From Chrysomallon squamiferum (lineage: Eukaryota; Mollusca; Gastropoda; Neomphalida; Peltospiridae), in contig CM022677.1 in NCBI GenBank assembly GCA_012295275.1, positions 18,757,908 through 18,821,907 on the forward strand: 64,000 nt of DNA, in the 5' to 3' direction. The first letter of the stretch is position 1, and each line of letters opens with the position of its first letter. The notes under the pieces were generated by a model. The model ran no database searches and was not told where the DNA came from. It saw nothing but the letters and a program-made list of their open reading frames with translations. Shown here piece by piece: positions 15,706 through 38,174 of this stretch. Made by a program: the position numbers and the translations under genes.

Positions 15706-18250
15706 AATGTCTGTGTGTATGTGTGTCTGTGTGCCTGGGCGTCTGTGTGACTGTGTGACTGTGTGCCTGTGTGTCTGTGTGCCTGTGTGCCTGTGTGACT
15801 GTGTGTCTGTGTGTCTGTGTGTCTATGTGTCTGTGTGCCTGTGTGTATGTGTGTCTGTGTGCCTGTGTGACTGTGTGACTGTGTCTGTGTGTCTGTGTGT
15901 CTGTGTGTCTGTGTGCCTATGTGCCTGTGTGTGTGTCTGTGAGTCTGTGTGCCTGTGTGTCTCTGTGTCAGTGAGTCTATGTGCCTGTGTATCTGTGTGT
16001 CTGTGTGCCTGTGGGTCTGTGTGTCTGTGTGCCTGTGTGACTGTGTGTCTGTGTGTCTGTGTGTCTGTGTCCCTCTGTGTCTATGTGCATGTGTGACTGT
16101 GTGTCTGTGAGTCTATGTGTCTGTGTGCCTGTGTGCATGTGTGTCTGTGTGTCTGTGTGCCTATGTGCTGTGTGTGTCTGTGTGTCTGTGAGTATATGTG
16201 TCTATGTGTCAATGTATATGTGTGTCTATGTGTCTGTGTGTCTGTGTATCTGTGTATCTGTGTATCTATGTTTATATGTGTCTCTGTCTCTGTGTGTCTG
16301 TGTGTCTGTGTGTCTATGTGTCTGTGTGTCTATGTGTCTGTGTGTCTGTGTGTCTTTGTGTCTCTGTGTCTGTGTGTCTGCGTGTCTATGCGGCTGTATG
16401 TATGGGTGTCTGTGTGTCTGTGTCTATATGTGTGTCTATGTGTCTTTGTGTCTCTGTGTGTGTGTGTCTATGCGGCTGTATGTATGTCTGTGTGTCTCTG
16501 TGTCAGTGAGTCTATGTGCCTGTGTATCTGTGTGTCTGTGTGCCTGTGTGTCTGTGTGTCTGTGTGTATGTGTGTCTGTGTGCCTGTGGGTCTGTGTGCC
16601 TGTGTGTCTGTGTGTCTGTGTGTATGTGTGTTTGTGTGTCTGTGAGTCTGTGTGCCTGTGTGTCTCTGTATCAGTGAGTCTATGTGCCTGTGTATCTGTG
16701 TGTCTGTGTGCCTGTTGTGTCTGTGTGTCTGTGTGTCTCTGTGCCTGTGTGTCTGTGTGTATGTGTGTATGTGTGTCTGTGTGCCTGTGGGTATGTGTAT
16801 CTGTGTGTCTGTGTGCCTGTGTGTCTCTGTGTCAGTCAGTCTATGTGCCTGTGTATCTGTGTGTCTGTGTGCCTGTGTGTCTGTGTGTCTGTGTGTCTGT
16901 GTGCCTGTGAGTCTGTGTGTGTGTGTCGTGTGTATGTGTGTCTGTGTGCCTGTGGGTCTGTGTGTCTGTGTGCCTGTGTGACTGTGTGACTGTGTGTCTG
17001 TGTGTCTATGTGTCTCTGTGCCTGTGTGCCTGTGTGTCTGTGTGACTGTGTGACTGTGTGTCTGTGTGCCTGAGTTTCTGTGTGTCTGTGTGACTGTGTG
17101 TATGTGTGCCTGTGGGTCTGTGTGTCTGTGTGACTGTGTGACTGTGTGTCTGTGTGCATGTGTGTCTGTGTGTGTGTGCATGTGTGTCTGTGTGACTGTG
17201 TGTCTGTGTGCCTGTGTGTCTGTGTGTCTGTGTGACTGTGTGTCTGGGTGTCTGTGTGTCTGTGTGCCTGTGTGTCTGTGTGTCTGTGTGACTGTGTGTC
17301 TGTGTGTCTGTGTGCCTCTGTGTCTATGTGCATGTGTGACTGTGTGTCTGTGAGTCTATGTGTCTGTGTGCCTGTGTGCATGTGTGTCTGTGTGTCTGTG
17401 TGCCTATGTGTCTGTGTGTCTGTGTGTCTGTGAGTCTATGTGTCTATATGTCAATGTATATGTGTGTCTATGTGTCTGTGTGTCTGTGTATCTGTGTATC
17501 TGTGTGTCTATGTTTATATGTGTCTCTGTCTCTGTGTGTCTGTGTGTCTGTGTGTCTATGTGTCTGTGTGTCTATGTGTCTGTGTGTCTGTGTGTCTTTG
17601 TGTCTCTGTGTCTGTGTGTCTGCGTGTCTATGCGGCTGTATGTATGGGTGTCTGTGTGTCTGTGTCTATGTGTGTCTATGTGTCTTTGTGTCTCTGTGTC
17701 TGTGTGTCTATGCGGCTGTATGTCTGTGTGTCTGTGTGGCTATGTGTGTGTGTGTCTGTGTGTCTGTGTGTCTGTGTATCTATGTGTTTGTGTGTCTGTG
17801 TGTCTATGTTTCTGTGTCTATGGGTATGTGGGTCTATGCGCCAAAATGTCTGTGTGTCTGTCTCCCTATGTGTCTGTGTGTCTGTGTGTCTATGTGTCTA
17901 TGTGTTTATGTGCCTGTGGGCCTGTGTGTCTCTGTGTCTACGATTCTGTGTGTCTGTGTTTCTGGGAGTCTATGTGCCTGTGTGTCTGTGTGTCTGTGTG
18001 TCTATGTGCCTGTGTTTCTGGGTGTCTGTGTTTCTGTGTGTCTGTGTTTCTGGGTGTCTGTGTTTCTGTGTGTCTGTTTTTCTGTGTGTCTGTTTTTCTG
18101 TGTGTCTGTGTGACTGTGGGCCTGTGTGTCTCTGTGTCTTTGTGTCTCTGTGTCTGTGTGTCTCTGTGTCTTTGTGTCTGTGTATCTGTGTGTCTATGTC
18201 TGTGTATCTGTGTGTCTGTGTATCTGTGTGTCTATGTGTCTGTATGTGCG
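15706..18250. repeat. 2.5-kb TG-rich minisatellite (about 8-bp units) with higher-order duplication
   Basis: Built of variants of tgtgtgtc, tgtgtgcc, tgtgtgac and tatgtgtc. An 8-bp period without stop codons keeps several frames open for up to about 300 codons: Cys/Val/Ser on the plus strand, DTQTHRHT-like on the minus strand. Landmarks such as 'tatgcggctgtatgtatggg' recur at 16387 and 17629, and 'tatgtttatatg' at 16267 and 17509, both 1,242 bp apart. A segment of at least 400 bp is therefore duplicated inside the array. Not a gene. Confidence 0.95.
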
Positions 18251-18700
18251 AATCAGTGCGTGATTACATATGGGATGTATTGATGCGAGCTAATTATATT
18301 TAACAGACGAAAACAAATAAAAATAATAACTAACAATAGAAAGCAAATAAAAATAATAGCTAATAACCGAAAATAAATAAAAATAATAGCTAGTAAAAAA
18401 ATAATAATAATAATAACTAATCATAGAAACAAATAAAAGTAACTATTTTATTTTGTTTTGTCTTTTTTCTGACGAATTGCTCTTAGATCGTTGTAGTGTT
18501 GTCTTCAACTTGTTGTGTTGTTTGATATTCTGCCTGACAGCAATAGAGCTATTTCTCATTCCATTCCTAATGCGCACGCTATATTGAAGATTGTATCTTT
18601 ATTCACATACTCACACAAACACCTACGTACTTGTACAAAGCCTACTAAGTATTTGTAACTCGAAGAACCAAATACATCAAATTGTTACGGCAGACTGAGT
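18251..18700. other. AT-rich spacer with short tandem repeat
   Basis: 18304-18420 is a degenerate array of an 'aaataaaaataatagctaat'-like unit. The rest is unrecognised. No gene. Confidence 0.55.
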
Positions 18701-18960
18701 AATGAAGAACATAATTAAAACTATTGTTCTCTCGATACAAGATTTTTCAAGACATCGCTGTCATACGTCACCTAGCTAACCTGTCATACATTGTTCCAGT
18801 CGACGAAAAAGATAATGTCGTTACGTCATTCGCTGAGGGAGACTGTAAATATACGTCAGAGTTTAACCTCGTCCTTATTAGTTGTTTGTTCTACCACGAC
18901 CTGTGCTGGCTTCAAGTCTTCCGCTTTACAGAGGTGAATTAACAATTATTCATACGGGGA
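18700..18960. other. Unrecognised higher-complexity island, possible exon relic
   Basis: This segment is less AT-rich and less repetitive than its surroundings. The plus strand is open 18724-18942 (72 aa). The minus strand shows two short frames with normal composition: AEDLKPAQVVVEQTTNKDEV, then after a frame change LQSPSANDVTTLSFSSTGTM. I do not recognise a family. It may be a broken exon or unique non-coding DNA. Confidence 0.25.
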
Positions 18961-19139
18961 GTTGACGTAGTCGTTTTCTAACAGTGACTACAGTTTTGAT
19001 CAGTAATCACTCGAAATAAATATATACAGATAAAAGAAGGGTATAGAAATATATAGTTATATTAGAAAAAAGTTTTAAAGTGAAAACAAATATAAATAAA
19101 TAAATAAATAAATAATAATAATATAAAATAATAATAGTA

Positions 19140-19732
19140 ATAAGGATTAAATAAATATATATTTATTAATTCTGAGAGCAGAAGTAATAGTAGAATGAAC
19201 AATTTTACAGTTCTTTTATATTAATAAAATTTGTTATTCAATATATATATATATATGTATCTTTCTGTGTGTGTCTATCCAATATATATGTTATGTATGT
19301 ATATATCACTGATACGTATGTAAAAAAGACGTTTTCTTTACTTAATATTCTTCTTATTTTTCTTTAAAAAGTTTACTGAAAAAAATAAGATCAGTGTCAT
19401 AATACTATTAAATAGCTTTTGTCTACTATAATAAACAAACAAAAATAATGCTTTGTTTGAGTTTCATAAATATAGACGGACAATGAGACAGATGGACACC
19501 TCGATAGAAATCTACCTGTAACATTGAAAATGTTATAATGGTAAAATGTTGTGATAATATAGCAGATCAGTTACTAAAATAACTTTACAATTTTGTTTTT
19601 AATTTTTTTTTACTTTTTAATGATTGCACGGAATGACGTCACATAAGGTTAAAGTTTTCAACTGAAACAGAAGACTTACGAAATGTAAAGTGTCATAATT
19701 AATTAATTACTTAATGAACTTAATAACTATGA

Positions 19733-19789
<57 letters not shown>

Positions 19790-20060
19790 CTCTACTACTA
19801 CTACTACTACTAAAACAGCTACTACTTGTAACATCAGTATTTAATTCAATGGTCATGTATTTCTATATTATTGGAAAACGTATTTGTTGATTTACTTATT
19901 TATTTATTTGTTAGAAAGAGCTAAGTTTGGCTTATACTGAGTGAATCTGCAGGTAGTAAATATAAAATTGCAAAGTAAACTTTACTCCTGACAAAACAAA
20001 TTACTATGTTACATTGTTTCAGTAATACGTTAATTATACGCGAGCTGACTAAATATAAAC
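19140..20060. repeat. Duplicated segment, copy 2 (pair at 8775-10080)
   Basis: Colinear with 8775-10080. Includes a (CTA)n expansion at 19734-19815 where the other copy has only a few units. Confidence 0.75.
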
Positions 20061-20245
20061 AGATTAATCAAATTATACTGTCAGTATCAAAGAAAGAAAA
20101 TATGGTTTATCAAGAATTTCATATACAAGACAATGATATTTTTACGTACGTCCGTAGTAATAGTGTAACGATGTTGATATTAGTAGTGGTAGTAAAGCTG
20201 TAACAGCAACAGTAACATTAGCAGTCGTAGTAATAGCAGTGTTAG

Positions 20246-20248
20246 TTT

Positions 20249-20294
<46 letters not shown>

Positions 20295-20295
20295 C
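20246..20295. repeat. (GTA)n microsatellite
   Basis: About 15 GTA units, degenerate flanks. Confidence 0.9.
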
Positions 20296-20814
20296 AGTCG
20301 TAGTAATAGCAGTGGTACATCATCTGGTTGAGTTTCACAAACTCTTGACCTCCTGCAGTTCACTTCTTTGACACTGCTGTTCTAAAAGACTTTGTACATG
20401 AACTTCCTGTACTTGGACAGTTTGTGTTTCGTGTTTAATCATTTTCTTTTATTAAATCACGACATCTCCACTTGTTAGTTATAGAAAATTACTGAAAGCA
20501 ATAAATTCCGAAGTTGTGTTCGTTGAAGTCCTTTTCAAGATGTTTAGAGTTCTGTCGTCTGCTTTCAGTTCAAACAGCGTGCCTTGGTAAGTGGGAGTAA
20601 AGCCTGCTGACGTCACCACACACTGAGACTGGAAAAGTTCCAGTAATTTCTCTTCGTGTTTCCCGCCATTTCTAAGCTAGATGGAATGAGCAGAAGTGGC
20701 GTCGTCTTGTTTTTGGTTGTTCACGAAAACTTCAATGCGGCCATGTTTGTAGATCATCTTCTTCCCAGTGAAAGCAGAGTCTTGTTTCCAATCGAGTATA
20801 GATGGTCGTTCTGA

Positions 20815-20815
<1 letters not shown>

Positions 20816-20875
<60 letters not shown>

Positions 20876-20890
20876 TAATAATAATAATCA
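20816..20890. repeat. (TAA)n tract at last-exon acceptor of the TNF-like pseudogene
   Basis: Position equivalent to 3702-3761 in the intact gene. Confidence 0.92.
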
Positions 20891-20993
20891 TAATCATAAT
20901 TGTTTAGCAAACTCTCTTTCTCTATCTCTCTCATGTACACCTACATATCCACATTAAAGCTAGGCAATCTAAATGATAAATTATTATTATAAC

Positions 20994-21033
<40 letters not shown>

Positions 21034-21249
21034 TTATAGTAAATAGCTAATATGGTAAATAATGAACACATCTGTTATTTAAAAATGATATTTAATAATT
21101 TAATAATTCATTACTGTTTAACCTTTGATGAACTTTGACCTCACCTGACCTCATCCCTTGAATTTGGATTAGACGTGCTGAGATGCCACTCTCCTTATCA
21201 AGAAAAAATTGAGAATCTAAAAAACAATGACACAGACATGTGACCCTGT

Positions 21250-21512
21250 ATTTGTGTATAGGTCGGCGTATGTGTATGTGTAAGTGTGTATGTATGTATC
21301 TGTGTATCTATGTGTGTGTATGTGTTTGTGTGTGCATGTGTTTATATATGTGGTAAGGTATTTGTGCATCTGTGTATCTGTGTTAATATGTCCGTATGTA
21401 TGTGTGTGTGTGTATGTGTGTTAACGTGTGTGTATGGTTGTGTAGGTGTATTTGTGTGTGCGTGTGTGTGTGTGTATGTATGTGTGTGTATGTATGTGTG
21501 TGTTTGTCACAA
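21250..21512. repeat. TG/TATG-rich degenerate microsatellite
   Basis: Lies between exons 2 and 3 of the pseudogene; the intact gene has a matching tract at 4560-4745. The 125-codon open frame here is a shadow. Confidence 0.85.
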
Positions 21513-21757
21513 ATGTCAGTTTTTAGTTGTAAATTTATTAAGAATATTATTGTATATTAAGAATGATTTACTACTCACTTTTGGCTCTCTCTTTCTCTCT
21601 TTCTACAAACTGCGAATAAATCGAATTGCAGAAAAGAATCAACATATTTTGTTTGAGATATAACAACATACATATATACATACATACGTAAATAAATAAA
21701 TAAATAAATAAATAATAAAGGATCTGGCATATTAAAACGTACTTAAATATGTGTATT

Positions 21758-21788
<31 letters not shown>

Positions 21789-21799
21789 GAGTGTGTGTT

Positions 21800-21822
21800 T
21801 GAGAGAGAGTGAGACAGAGAGA

Positions 21823-21884
<62 letters not shown>
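21800..21884. repeat. (GA)n microsatellite
   Basis: GA array preceded by a (TG)n run at 21766-21790, within intron 1 of the pseudogene. Confidence 0.95.
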
Positions 21885-22016
21885 TCCATTTGTATTGTAA
21901 ACTATTTTAGAATGATGACGTCACAGATAAATGAATAAAATTAACAACAACAAATAAACAAAACAAAACAAAACAAAACAAAACAAATATCGTTTTCTTC
22001 ATGATACTAAAAACAA

Positions 22017-22205
22017 TGAATCCTCAGTACCGGCCCTGTTCCCCTCCTCTGTGACTATTCTGAATCAGTCCCTTGCTCCAACTAACTTGAACGTGCACAA
22101 TAAAGAAAAGAAGAAACATGATCTCCTAAACCCGCTTTTCAAAACACGTGTTTATAGATCTCTGTGAGGTATCCAGTTTAGTATCTAGTCACGTTGTTTA
22201 TATGT
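22017..22205. repeat. Inverted repeat arm (partner 9335-9530)
   Basis: Second arm of the pair described at 9335-9530. Lies in intron 1 of the TNF-like pseudogene. Confidence 0.8.
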
Positions 22206-22298
22206 CAGTGATTAACTGTTGTTTTGTGTGCGTGTGAATGAGACATGGGTTCAAAAAGTATCTTTTATATCTGACATCATCTTTTGTAATGTATAACA

Positions 22299-22329
<31 letters not shown>

Positions 22330-22496
22330 TGTACGTCTGATTAGACTCTGCACACAGACAATATTTAGGAACACAATGGCGCAGGAGGACAAAGTTCAAT
22401 CACGACCTCACAAACCCGTCAGATGCCGCTGACGAGACTCGAACGCATGACACCCATTCGCCCGTACACCGGAATCCAACAATGAAAGCGTTTTAC

Positions 22497-22937
22497 TACT
22501 ACTGCGGTTGCCACAACAACAGCTACTACTACTACACTACCAATATACTGTACCAACACTACGACTACACTACTACTACTACTGCTACAATAAATATTAC
22601 AATTACTAATACTGATATTATTACTATTACTACTGTTGCCACCACCAGTACTATTGCTACAACTATAATTACTACTGTTACTACCACAAAACTGCTGTTG
22701 CTATTGCTATAACTACTACTACTACTACTACTAATACTACTATAACTACTATTACTACTAATATTACTACTACTACCAATAATAATAATATTTATACTAC
22801 TACTACTAGTAGTATTTCTACAGCTGTTACTGCTAGTATTTCTAGTACACTACAACTACTACTACTAATATCACTTTTACTACCAGTGCTGCTACTGCTC
22901 TGCTACTACTACTCCTACTACTACTACTACAACTGCT

Positions 22938-22977
<40 letters not shown>
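22497..22977. repeat. Degenerate (TAC/ACT) trinucleotide tract, then (TAA)n
   Basis: About 440 bp of ACT/ACA/ATT triplets ending in (TAA)n at 22941-22977. The open frames here (Tyr/Thr or Leu rich) are artefacts. Confidence 0.92.
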
Positions 22978-22978
<1 letters not shown>

Positions 22979-23241
22979 CAGAACAAAAAATTTCTATCTG
23001 ACTGTAATATATCAAAGTTATATCATTCTCTTTCTTGAAAGAGCAGGTAAACCAAAGTACACAGTGATACAAACTGAAACATTAACATTAGATGACGTCA
23101 CTAATTGCCGCACACGTAACTTCCTGTTTCGTCCTCTTTACGTTTGTGAATAGAGAAAGAAATACACAGAAATGTATAGTCAGAGAAGAAAAAATAACAC
23201 AGAGAAACAACAAACAATTAAATAAATTATTAAAAAAAAAA

Positions 23242-23245
<4 letters not shown>

Positions 23246-23291
<46 letters not shown>
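23246..23291. repeat. (TAA)n at exon 1 donor of the TNF-like pseudogene
   Basis: Mirrors 4964-5013 in the intact gene. Confidence 0.92.
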
Positions 23292-23293
<2 letters not shown>

Positions 23294-23690
23294 CCTTTCT
23301 GACGATGTCGATCAGGTTTCGCTCACGACCAGCACAGCACATATTTCCATCTTCTCGAACGTCGAAGTCGTAGATGTTGTCAGTTTTGTCATCGTCGGTG
23401 AGATAAACATCTTTGCACGGAAAGCAGACGTTGTCGTCACATTGCACAACGGTTTGACGTTGTGACTGCACCCGTGGTGAAATATAAAGAAATATGAAGA
23501 TCACCAGAAAGATGTTGATGAAAACAAAAAGGACAATGACCGCTGTCCAGAATTTGTTTTTCTCTTTTTCTGTGTCTAAATTTTCTTCTCCATTTGGTTT
23601 GATGAGTGGCTCGTCATTTCTACCTGTATAACGCCTTTTTCTCTCTTTCGCTTTTTTGTTTCGTATCAAACTTTTGTTGTTGTGATCCAT

Positions 23691-24185
23691 TTCTTTTTTA
23701 TCTCAGAAAACTTGTATATCGCTCAGACACAAACTGCGAACTGAGAAATGTTTGTTTGATGTTTCCTTTAAGACGTGTTGCGACTAATGAGATGATTAAA
23801 CTTGAAACACCGTCCTATATGATCTGTGAATAGGGTGAGACATGGCGTTTTGCCAGCTACCAATGACAGTCTTACTAATCATCATGCGATTTACAGTTGA
23901 TCTTTCAAACTTGTCATTTGGCCCACGGACTTAAACGCAATCTGATAATCATTGTTAGTCTTAGACAACAACTCCGTCATGTGACTTCGAAATTCTTTTT
24001 AATTATCTGTGATACATTCTTCTTTGTACTGTAATCCTAGAGGTCATTGCAAAGCCACTGTCTACGTCACTGTATACACCCTGTGATACTGATTTTTTGG
24101 CAATTATTTTGGTTTCAGGTACTGAGTCAAACGGGTTCATGAGTCAGGCAGTGTTCATTCTTGTGATTAGTGTTTAATTTCAGTT
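23691..24185. repeat. Duplicated upstream flank of the TNF-like copies
   Basis: Matches 5429-5760 just upstream of the intact gene and then 8140-8330. It contains one copy of the 42-bp unit at about 23820-23865. Confidence 0.7.
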
Positions 24186-24657
24186 CTTTATGATCGTATA
24201 TAGACATACACAAATACATACACATATACATGTATATATAATGTTTTCCTGTGTGCACGTATACTTAAGCATATTGTTAATATATATAAATGCTGTTAGC
24301 CAGCCTGTGATTCCACACCTCTCAAAACAATTCAGTTCCAGGTCAAAGGGTAGCAGATGCCCCTCCCCCACAGACGCACTTAAAACACTGACAATAACTT
24401 GTTTGCTCACCAAGTCTGTGTAGTGATATCATTTACAGTCAGAGTATTTACACCTTTGTTGCAGACACGTCTCTGACTGAACTCTGACAACATTGCCACA
24501 CACCATGCTCAACAAACAAAGCATACAGTGACATGATTAATTAAATATTTTGTTTATGACAAGTTATGGATTACGTTTTCACGTGCGCCACGCAGGAAGA
24601 GCTGTGTCTTCTTCGAGGCCTTGCTACTACTGATATATAACGTTTTATGTCGTTCCA

Positions 24658-24661
<4 letters not shown>
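24186..24661. other. Unrecognised intergenic DNA
   Basis: (TACA)n-type start, then moderately complex sequence. Overlapping short open frames on both strands show no recognisable domain. Confidence 0.45.
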
Positions 24662-24751
<90 letters not shown>

Positions 24752-24765
24752 GTCTCTCTCTCTCT
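24662..24765. repeat. (CT)n microsatellite
   Basis: Pure CT to about 24748, then CT with TG interruptions. Confidence 0.97.
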
Positions 24766-24889
24766 GCTGCCTATCTCTGTTTTCTGTCAGTTGTGAATCA
24801 GTCTGTATGTATGTCTGTCTATCGATCTGTCTCACTGTGTAATTTTTTGAGCCTGTCTATAAATAATTGAAAAAGAGAAATTTATTCAA

Positions 24890-25030
24890 CAATTGAAAAA
24901 AAAAAAAAAAAAAAAATAAAAAAACAAAGAAGAAGAATCAAAGCACATATTTGGCGAAAATAATAATAAATGAATTAAAAAAAAAGAAGATTTAAAAAAA
25001 AAAATGTATTACATATTTATTTAATTACCT

Positions 25031-25065
<35 letters not shown>

Positions 25066-25145
25066 ATAATAATAATAATAAAATAAAAAAAAAAAGAAAA
25101 AAAAAAAAAGGAAATAATAAAAATTCAAAAAAAAAAATATATATA
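24890..25145. repeat. Poly(A)-rich tract
   Basis: Several A runs of 10-34 separated by short AT sequence. Confidence 0.9.
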
Positions 25146-26655
25146 TAAAGCCTTGCTAACCACATAAATGGAAGTACCATGCTATTATTATTATTATTAG
25201 TAGTAGTAGTAGTAGTAGTAGTTGTAGTAGTATTAGTTCTAGTAGTGACAGCAGCAGCAGCAGTATTAGTTGTAGCAGTAGTAGCTTAATTAGTAGTAGT
25301 TTTCTATATAAACTCCACGATAGACGGAATTAACCGAGCAGTTCCGAACGACAAAATGACGTCAGTAATGAACTTACGTTACTGCGAGCAGCCATACTCA
25401 CGGTCTTGTACTTTTACGCTTCATAGAAATTCACAAATTTAAGATATGAACATATTTATCATTTGTTGAAATATATTTATAACTGATATGTTATACATTG
25501 TCGATAATATCTGAATATGGAATCTGATTTAGGCTGTAATTTATTAAAGTATATAAGTTTACGAAGCAAGGAAATCGTGAATGTTTTATTCAGTGGAGGT
25601 GAACTATAAATAGATATACGTCATAGTGGTAAGGATTTGCAAATTTCTAAAAAGGCCAGTGGCGAAAGAGGTTGTATATATACATACTGTTCCGTCGAAG
25701 ATGAGAATATGTCTCAAACGTAATCATTAATGTTCATCACTTTGACTATCGTTTGTAAATGCAGACAGTGTTAAATACCTTATAAAGGTGTGTGTGTATT
25801 AAAAGAATGAGAGTGTTTCGCCACTTTACATTTGTGATCAATCCTATATACAAAGTGCATTTAAAAAAGAATTAAACCATATTATCTATCTATTTACATA
25901 CAAATGTTGTCAGTCATATTTATTTATAGCATCAGTAATTTTTTTTTTTTTTGAGATTTTCATATACAAACGAACAATCCGACATAACAATTTTTATTCA
26001 TATGCAAGCAAAATTATATTCAAAAATTACGTTTAAAAAATTGTTATAAGTTAAATAAAATGCTTAATTTAGATAAAATGTATATATGTATGTGTGTATG
26101 TATGTACGTATTATTATTAATGTAAATATAATCAAGGATAAATTAAAAAAAGAAAAGAAAGAAAAGGAGAAAACAGCCTGAACAAACGATTTCAATGTCA
26201 TCGCTTCCGTCATGCGTATTACAAGAAAGTACGTAAACAAAAATAATATTTAATAATGGTTATAATATGGGATATTCGCTAATTGATTTTTTTAGTCATT
26301 ATCGTATCTTGGAAAATAATAAGAATCTGCCATCCACTGACAAGGCTGTCACTTTCCGAGAAAACCTACAAAAATACCAAAACTACGAATCACTGGTCGA
26401 CGATCTTTAAACAAAAATTTGCATTTTAGTAACTAATTCGCCTTTGAAAGAAACGTTATTTCATTGGTTATTTTATCCTTACGCATAATCGATTATCCAA
26501 TCGTTCTTACTATAACTTACGGCGAAGGAAAACAACGAAAATGAATGTATTGGAAAAACAATTACTCACCACGGCGCATTTTTCGTGGCGTTTATTTAGC
26601 AATATTGTGATATGATGTTTGATAGAAACAAACATTTATTTTGTGATTCCTGACA
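25146..26655. other. Intergenic DNA and probable SQOR 5' region
   Basis: 25190-25290 is (AGT)/(AGC) trinucleotide repeat. 25316-26655 is mostly unique AT-rich sequence and should contain the SQOR promoter and 5' UTR. I cannot place a TATA box or transcription start with confidence. Confidence 0.5.
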
Positions 26656-36717
<10,062 letters not shown>

Positions 36718-36928
36718 CAGGTGAAAAGATCTCACCAACAAAAATAATTAAAATAATATATATTTTCTATAAAAATTGTTCTTTCATTTATTACTTCAAA
36801 AAAAAAAAAATATATATGTTCTCCTCTGAATCAAGAATATTGTGGACAACTGCCTTCTGATATTTGTGAAAAAAAATTGGTGTGTGTGTATTTCATTATA
36901 TATATATATATATATATCTATGTGTGTG

Positions 36929-36983
<55 letters not shown>

Positions 36984-38140
36984 AGGTGTGTATCTATTTT
37001 ATTTATGTATGTATTTAGGTGTGTATCTATTTTATGTATGTATTTAGGTGTGTATGTATATATGTATGTATGTATGTAGGTGTACATCTATGTATGTACG
37101 TATCTGTATGTGTATGTTTCTGTATGCATGCATGTATTTATGTATATAGGTGTATGTACATATGTATGTAGTATATATATATATACATACACACCTTTCT
37201 GCCCTTCATAACCAAGTGTTGCCTCTCTTGTCATGATTTTCTTTCTCAGTACTTGAGATATATGCACAAAACAAAATCCACATCTGTAAATAATTTAAAA
37301 AAAAACGTCCCGAAACTCATATAATCACTGGTTTCTTTTCTAATATTAATACCATACATAACCTTGAGATTTGTCAAGCTGGAAAAGAAGTTCACAGCAG
37401 TTTTTAAAAGTGAAATTAAAAAAAAAAAAAGAAGATATTTGAAGTAACTTTACATAGATTTATTCCATCACTTGTGTTCCATTTTGTTCCTCTACCTTTT
37501 GCCATCTTCAATGGCAGCTTCATGATTTTTGTCTGTATGACAAACTGGTCTGAAAGGTACAGACATTTGTTTGTAACCAATAGCAACAGACAGTACAAAA
37601 GTAGATTTAAAGGTTGATTTGACTCAACAGGCCAGCAGAGAGAGAGAGAGAGAGGGAGGGGGGGTGGGGCTGTGAAGGAGTTTCCAGGAGTATGATGGGG
37701 GGTAGTGGTGGTTAAATATCCAGTTATTCAGTCAGAGAAGATCCAGAGAGATTTGTTTAAAAAAATCCAAGAGAGAGAGAGAGAGAAATACCATGGTGTA
37801 ATATAATAATCCTGTTTGTTGGTGGGTACACACGAAATATCTCTTCACTGCTGATCTGAAAGAGTAAAAGCCATGAAGTTGGAGAAAACGGATTTCTTCT
37901 TTAACTGTCATGAGTTGTATTTAACCGTGTGTCCAGTTCTGTGAAAATATAAATATACTGACTACTATAGCTTTCTAAAATGACCATATGTCCAGTATTA
38001 GGTAAATACAAATGTGTTGACACTTACAGAACTCCTTAATCAATTGATTAATCTGTCTGAAAGGTTCAAAAACAAAACAAAACAAGAACAAGTTACTAAT
38101 TTTTATTTAAGACTAAACATATATTTTTTTTTTTTATATA

Positions 38141-38174
<34 letters not shown>

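Larger units (their letters stand above)
20489..23690 (-). pseudogene. Decaying tandem paralogue of the TNF-like ligand gene
   Basis: Same four-exon structure as 3307-5428: exon 1 23690-23295 (132 aa, MDHNNKSLIR..., transmembrane segment about 47-70), microexon 21609-21579 (31 nt), exon 3 21216-21145, last exon 20810-20489. The first three exons and all splice sites are intact and in frame. The last exon has three lesions relative to the intact copy: a 39-nt in-frame deletion removing KTPGTCFIYAHLV (the TNF signature strand), a Trp codon changed to TAG (20679-20677), and a 19-nt frameshifting deletion nearer the end. Translation would end after about 210 aa without a complete TNF domain. A truncated membrane protein or decoy is possible, but pseudogene is the simpler reading. 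Confidence 0.8.

Noticed and set aside
16053-18303. Several open frames of 170-307 codons
   Set aside because: They come from an 8-bp TG-rich repeat open in several frames, with no domain, no splice context and no codon bias.
22400-22495. tRNA-like B-box word on the minus strand ('gcgttcgagtctcg')
   Set aside because: No matching A-box, acceptor stem or T-stem pairing could be drawn. Chance or a very old SINE piece.
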